A stretch of DNA of 64,000 nt, taken from NCBI GenBank assembly GCA_036564245.1, contig DATCKU010000016.1, positions 1 through 64,000 of the forward strand, in the 5' to 3' direction. The notes under the pieces are model-generated. The model had not been told where the DNA came from. It ran no database searches and was given only the letters and a program-made list of their open reading frames with translations. The translations under genes and the position numbers were made by a program. The stretch is from Thermasporomyces sp036564245. GTDB taxonomy: Bacteria > Actinomycetota > Actinomycetes > Propionibacteriales > Actinopolymorphaceae. Below, one piece after another: positions 25,064 through 33,721 of this stretch; position 1 is the first letter of the stretch; each line of letters opens with the position of its first letter.

Positions 25064-27229
25064 CTAGAAGTCTTCGGCGCCGGCCTCATCGGGCGCAGCA
25101 TCGACCTGCGGACCGATGCCGAGCTTCTCCTTGATCTTCTTCTCCAGCTCCTCGGTGAGGTCGGGGTTGTCCTTGAGGAACTTGCGGGCGTTCTCCTTGC
25201 CCTGGCCGAGCTGGTCGCCCTCGTAGGTGTACCACGCACCGGCCTTGCGGATGATGCCGTGCTCGACGCCGAGGTCGATGAGGTTGCCCTCTCGACTGAT
25301 CCCCTCGCCGAACAGGATGTCGAACTCTGCTTGGCGGAACGGCGGAGCGCACTTGTTCTTCACGACCTTGACCCGGACTCGGTTACCCACCGCGTCCTGA
25401 CCGTCCTTCAGCGTCTCGATCCGCCGGACGTCGAGCCGCACAGAGGCATAGAACTTCAGCGCCTTACCACCACTGGTCGTCTCGGGGCTGTTGTGGACGA
25501 TGACCCCGTCGGCGAGGTAGTTGTGCGAGTCCTCGACCTCGATGTCGAACCGGTGCATGGACCGGGTCTTCGGCTTGACCCGAATGTCGAGCACCGGCGT
25601 GGGTACCGGAAGCAGGACCGGCGGCGTGAACTCAGGCGTCACCTGGAACTGACCGCGGAAGCGCTCGAGAAGCTTGTGGTCCATCGACGGGTGGACGTAC
25701 GGCGCGATGATCGCGTGCAGCTTCGCGGTCTCGTCGGCATCGAAGACGAGGAACGGCGTTCCACGACTGCCCTTCTCCACGAGCTGGGGTCGGATCTCGA
25801 ACGTGTCGGTCAGGTGGGCCACGAGTCGCTCCCGCGACTCCGGACTCATCGACGCAACGGAGATCTCGGAGCGACCACCGGCACTGTCCGCGAAGCTTCC
25901 GTCGTCCATGTACCAGATCGCGAGCGAGAGCGGGGACAGGGCCTTGAGGTAGTCCCAGTCGAACTCCTTCAGGCCGTCGCTGCGGTAGACGCGCTCTCGC
26001 AGCTCTGCAAGCTCAGGTAGGGGCGTCAGAGTCACCACACCGGCGCCCGTGGAAGTGGTCGAGCGGGACTGGCCGATGTTGCCGAAGAGCGACGCCTTCC
26101 AGTCGAGGTACTCGAGCTGCTTCGCCCCGTGGCTCATCCGGAAGCGTGTGGTGAGGCTTCCCGGCACCCGGCTCTTGGAGAGAGCGCCACCGCCCATCAG
26201 GCTGCCGCGGACCACCTCCCACTGCTGCGGGCTGAGTCGGTGCGGCTGGGACAGCAGGACCCGATCTCCCACGGCCAGCTCCCCTGCCTCGCGCCATCCT
26301 CCGGGCGTACGGACCAGGTGGTTGCGCGTCAGGCCCATCTGCGCACGGCCGTTGCCGCCGGGGCGGGCCACAGTGATCTGGAGGAACTCGTCGGTCTCCC
26401 CGTTGTCGAACCAGTTCACGACCTTCTTCGGCACGATCTTGCCGACCGTCGGGTCGTACGAGAGCACCTCGACCGGCATGCGTTGGGTGACGATGGTGCC
26501 GATCTTCTCCTGGGTGCCGTCCGCCAGCGTGACGCGCGTGTCGTACGACAGACAGCCGAACATCACGCCGACCTTCTCGCGCAGCTGGTTGATGAAGATC
26601 GCGGTGGTCTTGGACGCACTGATCGCTCCGGTGAGCTTGCGGAGCGCCTGACTCATGAGCCTTGCCTGCAGACCGACGTGGCTGTCCCCCATCTCCCCGT
26701 CGATCTCAGCGCGGGGCACCAGCGCGGCGACCGAGTCGATCACGACGACATCGAGCGCGCCCGACCGGATCAGCATGTCAGCGATCTCGAGCGCCTGCTC
26801 ACCGCTGTCGGGCTGCGACACGAGCAACGCATCGGTGTTGACGCCGAGCTTCTGGGCGTAGTCGGGATCGAGCGCATGCTCGGCGTCGATGAACCCGGCG
26901 ACGCCTCCTGTCTTCTGCGCGTTGGCCACCGCATGCAACGCCAGTGTGGTCTTCCCACTGCTCTCCGGGCCATAGATCTCCACCACACGGCCACGCGGAA
27001 AGCCGCCGATCCCCAAGGCGACATCCAGCGCGATCGACCCGGACGGGATCACCTCGATCGGCGGGCGCCCTTCCTGGCCGAGGCGCATCACAGCACCCTT
27101 GCCGAACTGCCGCTCAATCTGGGCGATCGCCGCATCGAGCGCCTTCTCGCGATCTTGAGCCATGCTCGCCATCCCGGTCAGATCAGGGACTCGCCTGGAG
27201 CCCCGCGTCTTCTTCACTTTTTCTGCCAC
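25064..27229 (-). CDS. recA: RecA recombinase precursor interrupted by an intein
   Basis: The homologous-recombination ATPase. The 721-codon frame encodes RecA residues 1-225, a 355-residue intein (226-580), and the remaining 141 RecA residues, so the spliced protein has 366 residues, normal for RecA. Walker A GPESSGKT starts at residue 87, and INQLREKVGVMFG, the region just before the DNA-binding loop 2, is the insertion site; after excision it joins SPETTSGGKALKFYASV. The C-terminus is acidic as usual. An SOS box lies about 190 bases upstream (27419-27432) and recX follows directly. The intein occupies the same site as in Mycobacterium leprae RecA, not the M. tuberculosis site. Confidence 0.98.
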   Translation of the reverse strand: MAEKVKKTRGSRRVPDLTGMASMAQDREKALDAAIAQIERQFGKGAVMRLGQEGRPPIEVIPSGSIALDVALGIGGFPRGRVVEIYGPESSGKTTLALHAVANAQKTGGVAGFIDAEHALDPDYAQKLGVNTDALLVSQPDSGEQALEIADMLIRSGALDVVVIDSVAALVPRAEIDGEMGDSHVGLQARLMSQALRKLTGAISASKTTAIFINQLREKVGVMFGCLSYDTRVTLADGTQEKIGTIVTQRMPVEVLSYDPTVGKIVPKKVVNWFDNGETDEFLQITVARPGGNGRAQMGLTRNHLVRTPGGWREAGELAVGDRVLLSQPHRLSPQQWEVVRGSLMGGGALSKSRVPGSLTTRFRMSHGAKQLEYLDWKASLFGNIGQSRSTTSTGAGVVTLTPLPELAELRERVYRSDGLKEFDWDYLKALSPLSLAIWYMDDGSFADSAGGRSEISVASMSPESRERLVAHLTDTFEIRPQLVEKGSRGTPFLVFDADETAKLHAIIAPYVHPSMDHKLLERFRGQFQVTPEFTPPVLLPVPTPVLDIRVKPKTRSMHRFDIEVEDSHNYLADGVIVHNSPETTSGGKALKFYASVRLDVRRIETLKDGQDAVGNRVRVKVVKNKCAPPFRQAEFDILFGEGISREGNLIDLGVEHGIIRKAGAWYTYEGDQLGQGKENARKFLKDNPDLTEELEKKIKEKLGIGPQVDAAPDEAGAEDF
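25490..26554 (-). other. RecA intein with LAGLIDADG endonuclease domain, first motif degenerate
   Basis: Self-splicing element of 355 residues inside recA. Splicing motifs look complete: Cys1 (CLSYDTRVTLADG), block B with TRNH (residues 76-79), block F RFDIEVEDSHNYLADG, and the terminal VHN followed by Ser+1. The homing-endonuclease part has two LAGLIDADG blocks: RGSLMGGGALS (near 116-126) and AIWYMDDGSF (212-221). In family members the first block reads LMGDG; here intein residue 122 is Gly (codon GGT at 26189-26191) instead of Asp, so one catalytic acid is missing. Splicing should work, DNA cleavage probably not. Confidence 0.93.
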
Positions 27230-27673
27230 GCCTTCGCACGCTAGAGGACGTCACCGACAGGTCGAACGGTGACTCGCCCATCTGTGGACAATTCAGCCGC
27301 ACTCACGCGTTGTGGACGAAGGACGTGCCGGCGTTACCAGGGTCGCGCGGGACGCCAGACGACCCTCCGCGTACCCCCGCACCGCGAGCCGTCCTTCGTT
27401 CACTCTACGACCCTATGACGAACGAATGTTCGAGGGCCAGCGACACGCCGATCTCGCCTTGGGGTGTGCCTCGGGCACGAAGGTGTGCCACGGGGATATG
27501 GAGTATGGAGAGTGCTGCGCCGGTGTCGTGGTGTCGACACACGGCCTGGGAGACTGACTGACCGAGGTCAATCGCCCAAGCGCTGGTTGGGGCGCGGTCC
27601 AGGCATCAGCGCGAGGTCGGGCATCGATGCGAGTAGGCCAGACAGCCGGTACATGGAGGCTCGTCGCGACGGC
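27230..27673. promoter_or_regulatory. recA upstream region without genes
   Basis: These 444 bases between recA and the DUF3046 gene carry the recA promoter. No open frame here has support. The only clear signal is the SOS box at 27419-27432. Confidence 0.6.
27419..27432. promoter_or_regulatory. SOS box (LexA operator) for recA
   Basis: CGAACGAATGTTCG fits the Gram-positive/actinobacterial LexA consensus CGAACnnnnGTTCG perfectly. It lies about 190 bases upstream of the recA start codon. Confidence 0.85.
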
Positions 27674-27868
27674 TCAGCGCTCGGACGCTGGCAGCTTCAG
27701 GGCACGCCAGACCGCCCGCCACACGTCCTTGGCCTCCCAACCCTCGTCCAGCGCTTGCAGGACGGTACGCTCACCCAGGTCGGCGAGGACCTGCTCGCGC
27801 GCCCACGTGCGTGAGTACGCAGGTCCGAGATGGTGATCCATCCGCCGCCAGAACTCCGTCAGTCGCAC
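27674..27868 (-). CDS. DUF3046 family small protein
   Basis: A 64-residue protein of unknown function conserved in actinobacteria next to recA. From GTG 27868 it reads VRLTEFWRRMDHHLGPAY, with later WAREQVLADLGERTV and KDVWRAVWRALKLP, which is the complete DUF3046 pattern at normal length. GGTGAT before the GTG serves as ribosome-binding site. The frame stays open further upstream (to 27991) but the extra residues are Arg-rich and not part of the family. It probably lies on the same strand and in the same transcription unit or region as recA. Confidence 0.88.
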   Translation of the reverse strand: MRLTEFWRRMDHHLGPAYSRTWAREQVLADLGERTVLQALDEGWEAKDVWRAVWRALKLPASER

Positions 27869-28053
27869 ATCACCACGGTATCGGGCATCGGCTGCCACGC
27901 GCCGATCACCCGGGTAGCCACCTGCCGGGGGGCTGCGCCCATCGAGCGCACGCCGCAGCAGTTGGACGGATCGTGCGCGGCGACGGACCATGAGACAGGA
28001 ACGACCAACCGACGACGAGTACGACCGGACGAGAGATGAACGAGGAGGGCGCG

Positions 28054-29235
28054 ATGCGGTCGTGCGTACTGCTCAAATACGGCGAGCTCGCCCTCAAAGG
28101 ACGCAACCGGTGGCGGTTCGAGGACACCCTCGTCCGCAACCTCACGCGTACCCTCGCCGACGTGCCCGACCTCGACGTCCGACGTCGCAACGGCGTACTC
28201 GTCGTCACGGGAGGAACCCAGTCGCAGCTGCTCGAGCGCGCACAGCTCGTGTTGGGCCTCGCGCTGATCCACCCTGCGGTCATGGTGGAACCGTCCTTCG
28301 ACGCCATCGAGCGCGCGGCGGTCGAGTTGCTGCGTCCGTACGCCGGCCAAGACCGCACGTTCGCCATCCGGCCGCGGCGGCGCTGGAAGGGCTTCCCGGC
28401 TCGCTCACAGGAGATCGCGGTGCGGGTCGGTGACGTCGTACGCCGAGAACTCGGGCTGGGCGTCGACCTCACCACACCCGACGTCGAGCTCGGCATCGAG
28501 GTCGACAAGCGCGAGACGCTGCTCTACACGGAGAAGTACCCAGGACAGGGCGGCCTGCCGGCCGGGGTCAACGGGCACGCGCTCACCTTGCTGTCCGGCG
28601 GCTTCGACTCGCCGGTCGCGGGCTACCGCGCGATGCGCCGCGGCCTCACCACCGACTACGTCCACTTCTCCGGCATGCCGTTCACGAGCCCGGCCTCGAT
28701 CTACAAGGCGTACGCGCTGGCCTCCAAACTGGATCGCTACCGCGGTGGCGGTACCAAGCTGTGGGTGGTGTCGTTCGGCACCGCGCAGCGCTCACTCGCC
28801 ACGGCCGGCGCGGGTCGGCTGCAGGTGCTCGCCCAGCGCCGGCTGATGGTACGGGTCGCCTCACGGCTCGGCCAGCAGATCGGCGCACAGGCCTTGGTCA
28901 CCGGAGACTCGCTGGGCCAGGTGTCGAGCCAGACCCTGCAGAACCTCGTGGCGGTGGAGGCGGCCGCCGAGCTCCCGCTGCTGCGTCCCCTGCTCGGCTG
29001 GGACAAGGCGGAGATCGTCGCCGAGGCCGAACGCATCGGGACCGCCGAGATCTCCAAGCTGCCCGACGAGGACTGCTGCACTCTCTTCGCCTCGCCGCTC
29101 GCCGAGACCCGGGCGCAGGTGACCGAGCTGGAGAAGATCGAGCGACGGCTCGAGCTCGAGCCCTTGGTGGACGAGCTCATTGCCGCGGCGCAACTGCACG
29201 AGTTCGCTGTCCATCCCGAGCACGCGGCCGCCTGA
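28054..29235 (+). CDS. thiI: tRNA 4-thiouridine sulfurtransferase ThiI
   Basis: Transfers sulfur to U8 of tRNA and can feed thiamine thiazole synthesis. The 393-residue protein has an N-terminal ferredoxin-like region (LLKYGELALKGRNRWRFED), a THUMP domain to about residue 165, and a PP-loop ATPase domain with LLSGGFDSPVAGY at 180-192. It ends soon after the EDCCTLFASP segment, so it lacks the C-terminal rhodanese domain of E. coli ThiI. ATG 28054 is chosen because GAGGAGG lies just upstream; ATG 28036 is an in-frame alternative. A nested hairpin follows the stop. Confidence 0.93.
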   Translation: MRSCVLLKYGELALKGRNRWRFEDTLVRNLTRTLADVPDLDVRRRNGVLVVTGGTQSQLLERAQLVLGLALIHPAVMVEPSFDAIERAAVELLRPYAGQDRTFAIRPRRRWKGFPARSQEIAVRVGDVVRRELGLGVDLTTPDVELGIEVDKRETLLYTEKYPGQGGLPAGVNGHALTLLSGGFDSPVAGYRAMRRGLTTDYVHFSGMPFTSPASIYKAYALASKLDRYRGGGTKLWVVSFGTAQRSLATAGAGRLQVLAQRRLMVRVASRLGQQIGAQALVTGDSLGQVSSQTLQNLVAVEAAAELPLLRPLLGWDKAEIVAEAERIGTAEISKLPDEDCCTLFASPLAETRAQVTELEKIERRLELEPLVDELIAAAQLHEFAVHPEHAAA

Positions 29236-29250
29236 CGCGCTCGCGGCTCC

Positions 29251-29323
29251 GGCAGAGGCTCGAGGCCGCGGGCGGTACCGAGGGTCTCGCCGACGCGTAC
29301 CCTCGAGCCGTCCGCCGTCTGCC
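29251..29323 (+). terminator. Nested hairpin after thiI
   Basis: GGCAGA (29251) with TCTGCC (to 29323) encloses GGCTCGAGG (29257-29265) with CCTCGAGCC (29301-29309). It lies 16 bases past the thiI stop. There is no T-run. The left arm of the hairpin is well positioned for termination. Confidence 0.45.
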
Positions 29324-29381
29324 CTAGGCGTTCTCCAGCTACCTGGGGCGTACTAGCGGCCTTACAGAGGTGAATTCCGCG

Positions 29382-29399
29382 CTGAACGTGGTCATTTTT
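29382..29399. repeat. Solo AATGACCACGTTCAG repeat at gene end
   Basis: On the minus strand the sequence reads AAAAATGACCACGTTCAG. Its TGA is the stop codon of the glycosyltransferase gene. It matches the tandem repeats at 1611-1670 over CTGAACGTGGTCATT. Confidence 0.6.
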
Positions 29400-31488
29400 C
29401 CTGGGACCAGCGGGCGAGGCGGCGAGCCAACGTGCGGGCGCGTTCCGCCGGGCCGTCAGGAAGCGCCGCGATGGCGCGGAACGCCTGGCGATGCAGCCAC
29501 GGCTCGGCCGCCATCCGCGCCAGGATGCGGCGCGCCAGGGCACGGTACGAGATCCCCCGGACGGTCGTGATCCGGCCGTCCTCGACGACCGCCGTGCCGA
29601 TCGGCACCGCAGGTCGCTCACCCGACGGGTCGGTGCGAATGGCCAGCGGATAGCGACCCGAGGGCAGAGCAGTGCTGCGAGGGAAGGCGAGCACGGCGTC
29701 GTTCGTCGGCTGCAGCCGGGCGGGCAACGTGTGCGAGGACCCCTGGCGGCCGATCACCACCTCGACCTCGCGGGCGCCGGAACCCGGCGCCGCCTGCACC
29801 GGAACCGTGAGACGCACCTCGGGCCCGTGCGTCCGCAACGGCCCGATCCCGCGCGAGGCGAGCGCAGCGGCGAGCGACTGATGCTGGTCGTCGACGTCGA
29901 GCGCCAGCTGTCCGAACGGCGCGAGCTTGTGGGGTACGACGACCCGCGCGGGATCACCGACGAGGGCGGGATCCGGACCTCGGCGCCAGTCCTCCCCGGG
30001 CGCGACGGTGAGCCGTACGGCCCGCCCGAGCCCGAGCACGCGGACCGCCACCCAGACGGCGTGCCGACCGGACTGCAACGGCGAGCCCGCCGCGAGGGTC
30101 TGGGGGTCGAGGCTGATGGTGCCGGTGAGCACGACCTGGTGGGCCCGTCCTGAGCGAGATCCCAGTGGGTCTGCGGCACCCGGTGCGGTCTGTCGTAGGC
30201 GTACGGGCTCGAGCGTTGGTCGCAGGATGTTCGGCGCGTACCACCAAAGACCTGCCTCTCGATGAAAGAGCCGCACTCTCCCCTCGGCGTGCTGGCACGG
30301 ATCGTCGATCGGCCAGCTCGTGATGGTCGGCAACCCGGTGACGAGGGTCGGATCGAGCTCGTACCGCCCCTCACGTTCCACGACCACCACCGGCGAGCCG
30401 TCTGCGTGTACCAGGCCGGCGCGCACGTCGGCGTACAACACCCCGTGCTCCCAGCGCAAACCAGCCACCTCGGCGTGACCTCGCACGTTGAGGCACCGGC
30501 GGGCGAGCTCCATCAGCCCATCCAGCCGGTCGTGCTCGAGCAGCGCCGCGCGGAGTCGGGTGACGGGTGGCAGCCCGGCCACCACCTCGCCGCTGGCGAG
30601 GCTCCCGTCGGGCCCGGTGAACCGCTCCATGGCGAGCTTGCGGACCACCTGGTAGCCCCTCTTGCGGTAGCCGTCGGAGTACCGCAACAACCGCGGCTCG
30701 CAGAGCCTGCGCATCATCTCCACCCGGAAGAACCGGCGCAGCAGCCGGCTGCGCAGCTCGCCGGGCTCGGTACCTGCGACGACCGCGTCCATCACTTCAC
30801 GCAGGTTGTCGTAGTAGCCCCGCATGGTCGAGGGCGTGCTGCTGCTGTTGCCCCGGTCGTCGCGGCGGTTCCAGTAGTAGCAGGGGTAGTCGGCCACGAT
30901 GCTGACGCAGCGGGCAGCGAGGTACGCCTGCGCCATGAACAGCTGGTCTTCCAAGCGACGCTTGCCTTCGGGGAACCGGATGTGGTGCTCGTCGAGGAAG
31001 GCGCGGCGGAACATCTTGTGCGGACTGAGGCTGTCGATCAACGGGAAGTCCCTGATCGTGCAGCGGTCGACGTTACGGGCGAAGATCGGGTTCGGCCCGG
31101 TCATGGTTCCCGCGACCTTGCCCAGCACGATGTCGGCCTGGTTCCGCACGCCAGCCGCATACATGCGCTCCAGCGCCTCGTACCCCAGCTCGTCGTCCTG
31201 GTCGACGAACTGCACGTACTCCCCCCGCGCGTGCGCGATCCCCACGTTGCGCGGCTTGCCGGGCCAGCCGGAGTTCTCCTGGTGGAAGACCCGCACGTGC
31301 GGGTGCTCGACCGCGAGCTTGTCCAGCTTCTCCGGCGAATCGTCGGTGGAGCCGTCGTTCACGAAGACGATCTCGTAGTCGGTGGGTGGAAGGCTCTGCC
31401 GGAGCAGCGACCGCACACAGGGGTCGAGGTACCGCCCCGGGTTGTAGACGGGTACGACGACACTGACCTTGATCGAGTCTTGGATCAC
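29392..31488 (-). CDS. Family 2 glycosyltransferase with C-terminal beta-rich domains
   Basis: Likely adds a sugar to a cell-wall glycopolymer. The N-terminal 250 residues of 698 are a GT-A GT2 domain: VSVVVPVYNPGRYLD, EIVFVNDGSTDDSPEKLD, NVGIAHARGEYVQFVDQDDELG (with the metal-binding acidic motif). A helical region follows, then two or three beta-rich modules (about residues 330-630) of the type found in teichoic-acid glycosyltransferases such as TarS. The start is GTG 31488. It is paralogous to the protein at 38598-40721, sharing HQENSGWPGKPRNVGI. The stop codon lies in a dispersed repeat motif. Confidence 0.88.
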   Translation of the reverse strand: MIQDSIKVSVVVPVYNPGRYLDPCVRSLLRQSLPPTDYEIVFVNDGSTDDSPEKLDKLAVEHPHVRVFHQENSGWPGKPRNVGIAHARGEYVQFVDQDDELGYEALERMYAAGVRNQADIVLGKVAGTMTGPNPIFARNVDRCTIRDFPLIDSLSPHKMFRRAFLDEHHIRFPEGKRRLEDQLFMAQAYLAARCVSIVADYPCYYWNRRDDRGNSSSTPSTMRGYYDNLREVMDAVVAGTEPGELRSRLLRRFFRVEMMRRLCEPRLLRYSDGYRKRGYQVVRKLAMERFTGPDGSLASGEVVAGLPPVTRLRAALLEHDRLDGLMELARRCLNVRGHAEVAGLRWEHGVLYADVRAGLVHADGSPVVVVEREGRYELDPTLVTGLPTITSWPIDDPCQHAEGRVRLFHREAGLWWYAPNILRPTLEPVRLRQTAPGAADPLGSRSGRAHQVVLTGTISLDPQTLAAGSPLQSGRHAVWVAVRVLGLGRAVRLTVAPGEDWRRGPDPALVGDPARVVVPHKLAPFGQLALDVDDQHQSLAAALASRGIGPLRTHGPEVRLTVPVQAAPGSGAREVEVVIGRQGSSHTLPARLQPTNDAVLAFPRSTALPSGRYPLAIRTDPSGERPAVPIGTAVVEDGRITTVRGISYRALARRILARMAAEPWLHRQAFRAIAALPDGPAERARTLARRLARWSQEK

Positions 31489-31604
31489 CGCGGTCCCCCC
31501 GCACCATGGCCGCTCTCGGGATATGAGGATGTGATCTTTTGGCTTCCCTTTCTGTCACGCCCTCAAACCGTCGAGCGCGGCCGCGGGTCGGGTCGCCACA
31601 CCAT

Positions 31605-31662
31605 CACTTTCTGTGTGGCACCTCATGCCGGCCCACTCTCTGTGTGACACCGCATGTCCGGC
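31605..31662. repeat. Imperfect 29 bp tandem repeat in intergenic region
   Basis: CACTTTCTGTGTGGCACC (from 31605) and CACTCTCTGTGTGACACC (from 31634) begin two copies that continue to CCGGC, differing at three positions and one gap. A weaker TTTCTGTCACGCC occurs near 31546. The 262-base gap between the two minus-strand genes holds no gene. The repeats resemble a mobile-element end but no partner was found. Confidence 0.5.
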
Positions 31663-31750
31663 GCGCCTCATGTGGGCCGGCTCGTGTGCGCACTCAGGCG
31701 TCGCACGTCACGTCTCGCGGCATGCGTCCTCGCGGTGTGGGTGCCGCCCG

Positions 31751-33721
31751 TCAGGCCCGGACGGCAGGTCGGACGACCTCCCGGTCGTCGTCACGCCGCG
31801 GACCGGCGCCGTGCTCGCCGTCCCACTCGGCGTCGGCGGCGGCGATCAGGGCATCCACGGCGGCGTTCCACCGAGTCTGCGCGGAGGGTTCGTCCGGACC
31901 GAGCAGGTAGCTGCGCGCCTCCTCACGGTCCAGTGCCATCGGGTCGTCGGAGATGATCGTGTCGATGATCGCCCCGACGTCGCCGCCGGGACTCAGCAGG
32001 TACGCCGACCGCGTGCTGGGGAAGGTCTCGCGGAACTCCTCGTCGGTGAGACCCTTCGGGTTGGCGACCACACACGGCTTACCGGTGGCGAGGAAGTCCG
32101 ACACCACGCTGGAGATGTCTGCGATCAACACGTCGGCCAGGTTGAAGCACTCGTACAACGTCGGCAGGCGATCGGTGACCACGACGTGCCGTCCGGCGTA
32201 CGCCCGCCGATAGACCGCATGCCACTCCGCCTCGAGGCGCTCGGCTTCGACCAAGGGCAGCTCCGGATCGGCCAGCTGGCTCGCGATCATGTCGAGCTTG
32301 GCGACCGCCTCGGTGTCGAGCTCGCCGAGGCGTGCGGCCGCGGCCTCGACCAGCTCCCGGATCTCCTGGTCGGCCCGGGCGGCCGCGGCGTCACGGGTTC
32401 CGGTCAGCGGATGCGGCTTGTAGATCAACCGGATGGGGACGGAGGAACCGAGCAGGGCCTTCACGAGCTCGGCGCCCATCACCGTCAACGACGTCTGGAA
32501 CCGGTCGTCGGTCCAGCCTTCCCACGTGGGCAGGTACAGGACGGTGAGCGGCCGCGTGGGCCCGATGGCGGGCAGCGGGCCGGTCCGACGCTCCAGCGTG
32601 TCGAGCTGCGGGCGACCGACCTCGACGATCGCCTCGTCCCGGACCCCCACTTTCGCCCGCGCGTAGCGCTCCCGCCCGGCCGGTCCGGCGACCCAGATCT
32701 GGTCGTAGACCTTGCTGTACGGGTTGAAGCTCCCCACCTTGTCGCTGTCGCCGTGGCCGATGAAGACGTGCTTGATGCGCGGCTCGCGCAGGAAGTGGAT
32801 GTTGTTGCCGACGTTGGCGACGTACAACGCGATCCGCGCGTCGGGCAGGGCGAAGTTCATGAGGTCGACGCTGCGCGGGATGCACACGATCGGCAGGCTG
32901 GTGCGACGGAGGTTCTGGATCGCGTGCCGCTGTCGTACCAGGACCATGCTGGGATGCGACGTCTTCTCGAGGGTGTCGAGCCACATCTCGACCTGGTACA
33001 GCTCGTTCGGCGAGCCACTGAAGTAGAGGACGACCTCCGGCGCGTGGGCACGAAGCGCCTTGCTCACCTCGTCGAGGACCTGCTGGGGCCTCAGGCGACG
33101 ACCGAGGAGCACCAGCTGCCTGACCAGCAGCAGGCTGGCCACGCCGACGACAGCCGTGTAGATCCCGACCGTGACCCCGAACACCCAGAACGCGTCGAGC
33201 CACACGCTCAGCGCACCCGCCAGGACCGGCAACAGGCCCAGCACCATCAACCGGATGGTCACCTCGTCGGTGAGAGTCTGCGGAAGCTGTCCGGGGTAGA
33301 GATGCTCCGGCACCTGCACGTTGCGCACCTCGACCGGTGGCGCCATGCGGCGCCGCACCAACGTCAGCAGTCCGAGGTAGCCGATCCGAGCCACCGGGAT
33401 GGTGAGGGTGACCATGCTGATGACGAGCAGCTGGAACCGGCTCATGTCCCGGTTGGCGTCGGTGATCGCTATCAGCAACAGCAAAAGGAAGACCTGCGCG
33501 AACGCGCGATGCGAGATCCCGATCTGGGCACGCCGCAGCAGAGCCACGACTGGGCGGAACTGTCGCTCGATGAGGATGTCGAACCCGGTCGCGACGAGGA
33601 GCACGAACGCGAACGTCAGTGGTCGTGCCAGCATCGCCGTCACGACCAAGGCGGCGTAACTGCCGACCAGACCGACCAGTACGACGATCATGGATGCTCG
33701 AGAGACGAGTGCATGCCTCAC
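31751..33721 (-). CDS. CDP-glycerol/ribitol phosphotransferase-like protein with membrane domain
   Basis: Probably adds glycerol- or ribitol-phosphate units to a teichoic-acid-like polymer. Of 656 residues the first 200 contain about six membrane helices (MIVVLVGLVGSYAALVV; VFLLLLLIAITD; LMVLGLLPVLAGALSVW). The cytosolic C-terminal half is a TagF/TagB-like glycerophosphotransferase domain: KHVFIGHGDSDKVGSFNPYSKVYDQIWVAGPAGRERY, VLYLPTWEGW, RLIYKPHPLTGTRD, and DVLIADISSVVSDFLATGKP. The start is GTG 33721 in a four-base overlap with the previous gene's stop. It is a paralog of the upstream product. Confidence 0.87.
   Translation of the reverse strand: MRHALVSRASMIVVLVGLVGSYAALVVTAMLARPLTFAFVLLVATGFDILIERQFRPVVALLRRAQIGISHRAFAQVFLLLLLIAITDANRDMSRFQLLVISMVTLTIPVARIGYLGLLTLVRRRMAPPVEVRNVQVPEHLYPGQLPQTLTDEVTIRLMVLGLLPVLAGALSVWLDAFWVFGVTVGIYTAVVGVASLLLVRQLVLLGRRLRPQQVLDEVSKALRAHAPEVVLYFSGSPNELYQVEMWLDTLEKTSHPSMVLVRQRHAIQNLRRTSLPIVCIPRSVDLMNFALPDARIALYVANVGNNIHFLREPRIKHVFIGHGDSDKVGSFNPYSKVYDQIWVAGPAGRERYARAKVGVRDEAIVEVGRPQLDTLERRTGPLPAIGPTRPLTVLYLPTWEGWTDDRFQTSLTVMGAELVKALLGSSVPIRLIYKPHPLTGTRDAAAARADQEIRELVEAAAARLGELDTEAVAKLDMIASQLADPELPLVEAERLEAEWHAVYRRAYAGRHVVVTDRLPTLYECFNLADVLIADISSVVSDFLATGKPCVVANPKGLTDEEFRETFPSTRSAYLLSPGGDVGAIIDTIISDDPMALDREEARSYLLGPDEPSAQTRWNAAVDALIAAADAEWDGEHGAGPRRDDDREVVRPAVRA

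Noticed and set aside
27464..27814. Plus-strand open frame of 116 codons upstream of thiI
   Set aside because: It runs antisense to the DUF3046 gene and has no recognisable domain.
31605..31662. Tandem repeats considered as a CRISPR array
   Set aside because: Only two imperfect copies, with no spacers of constant size and no cas genes near.
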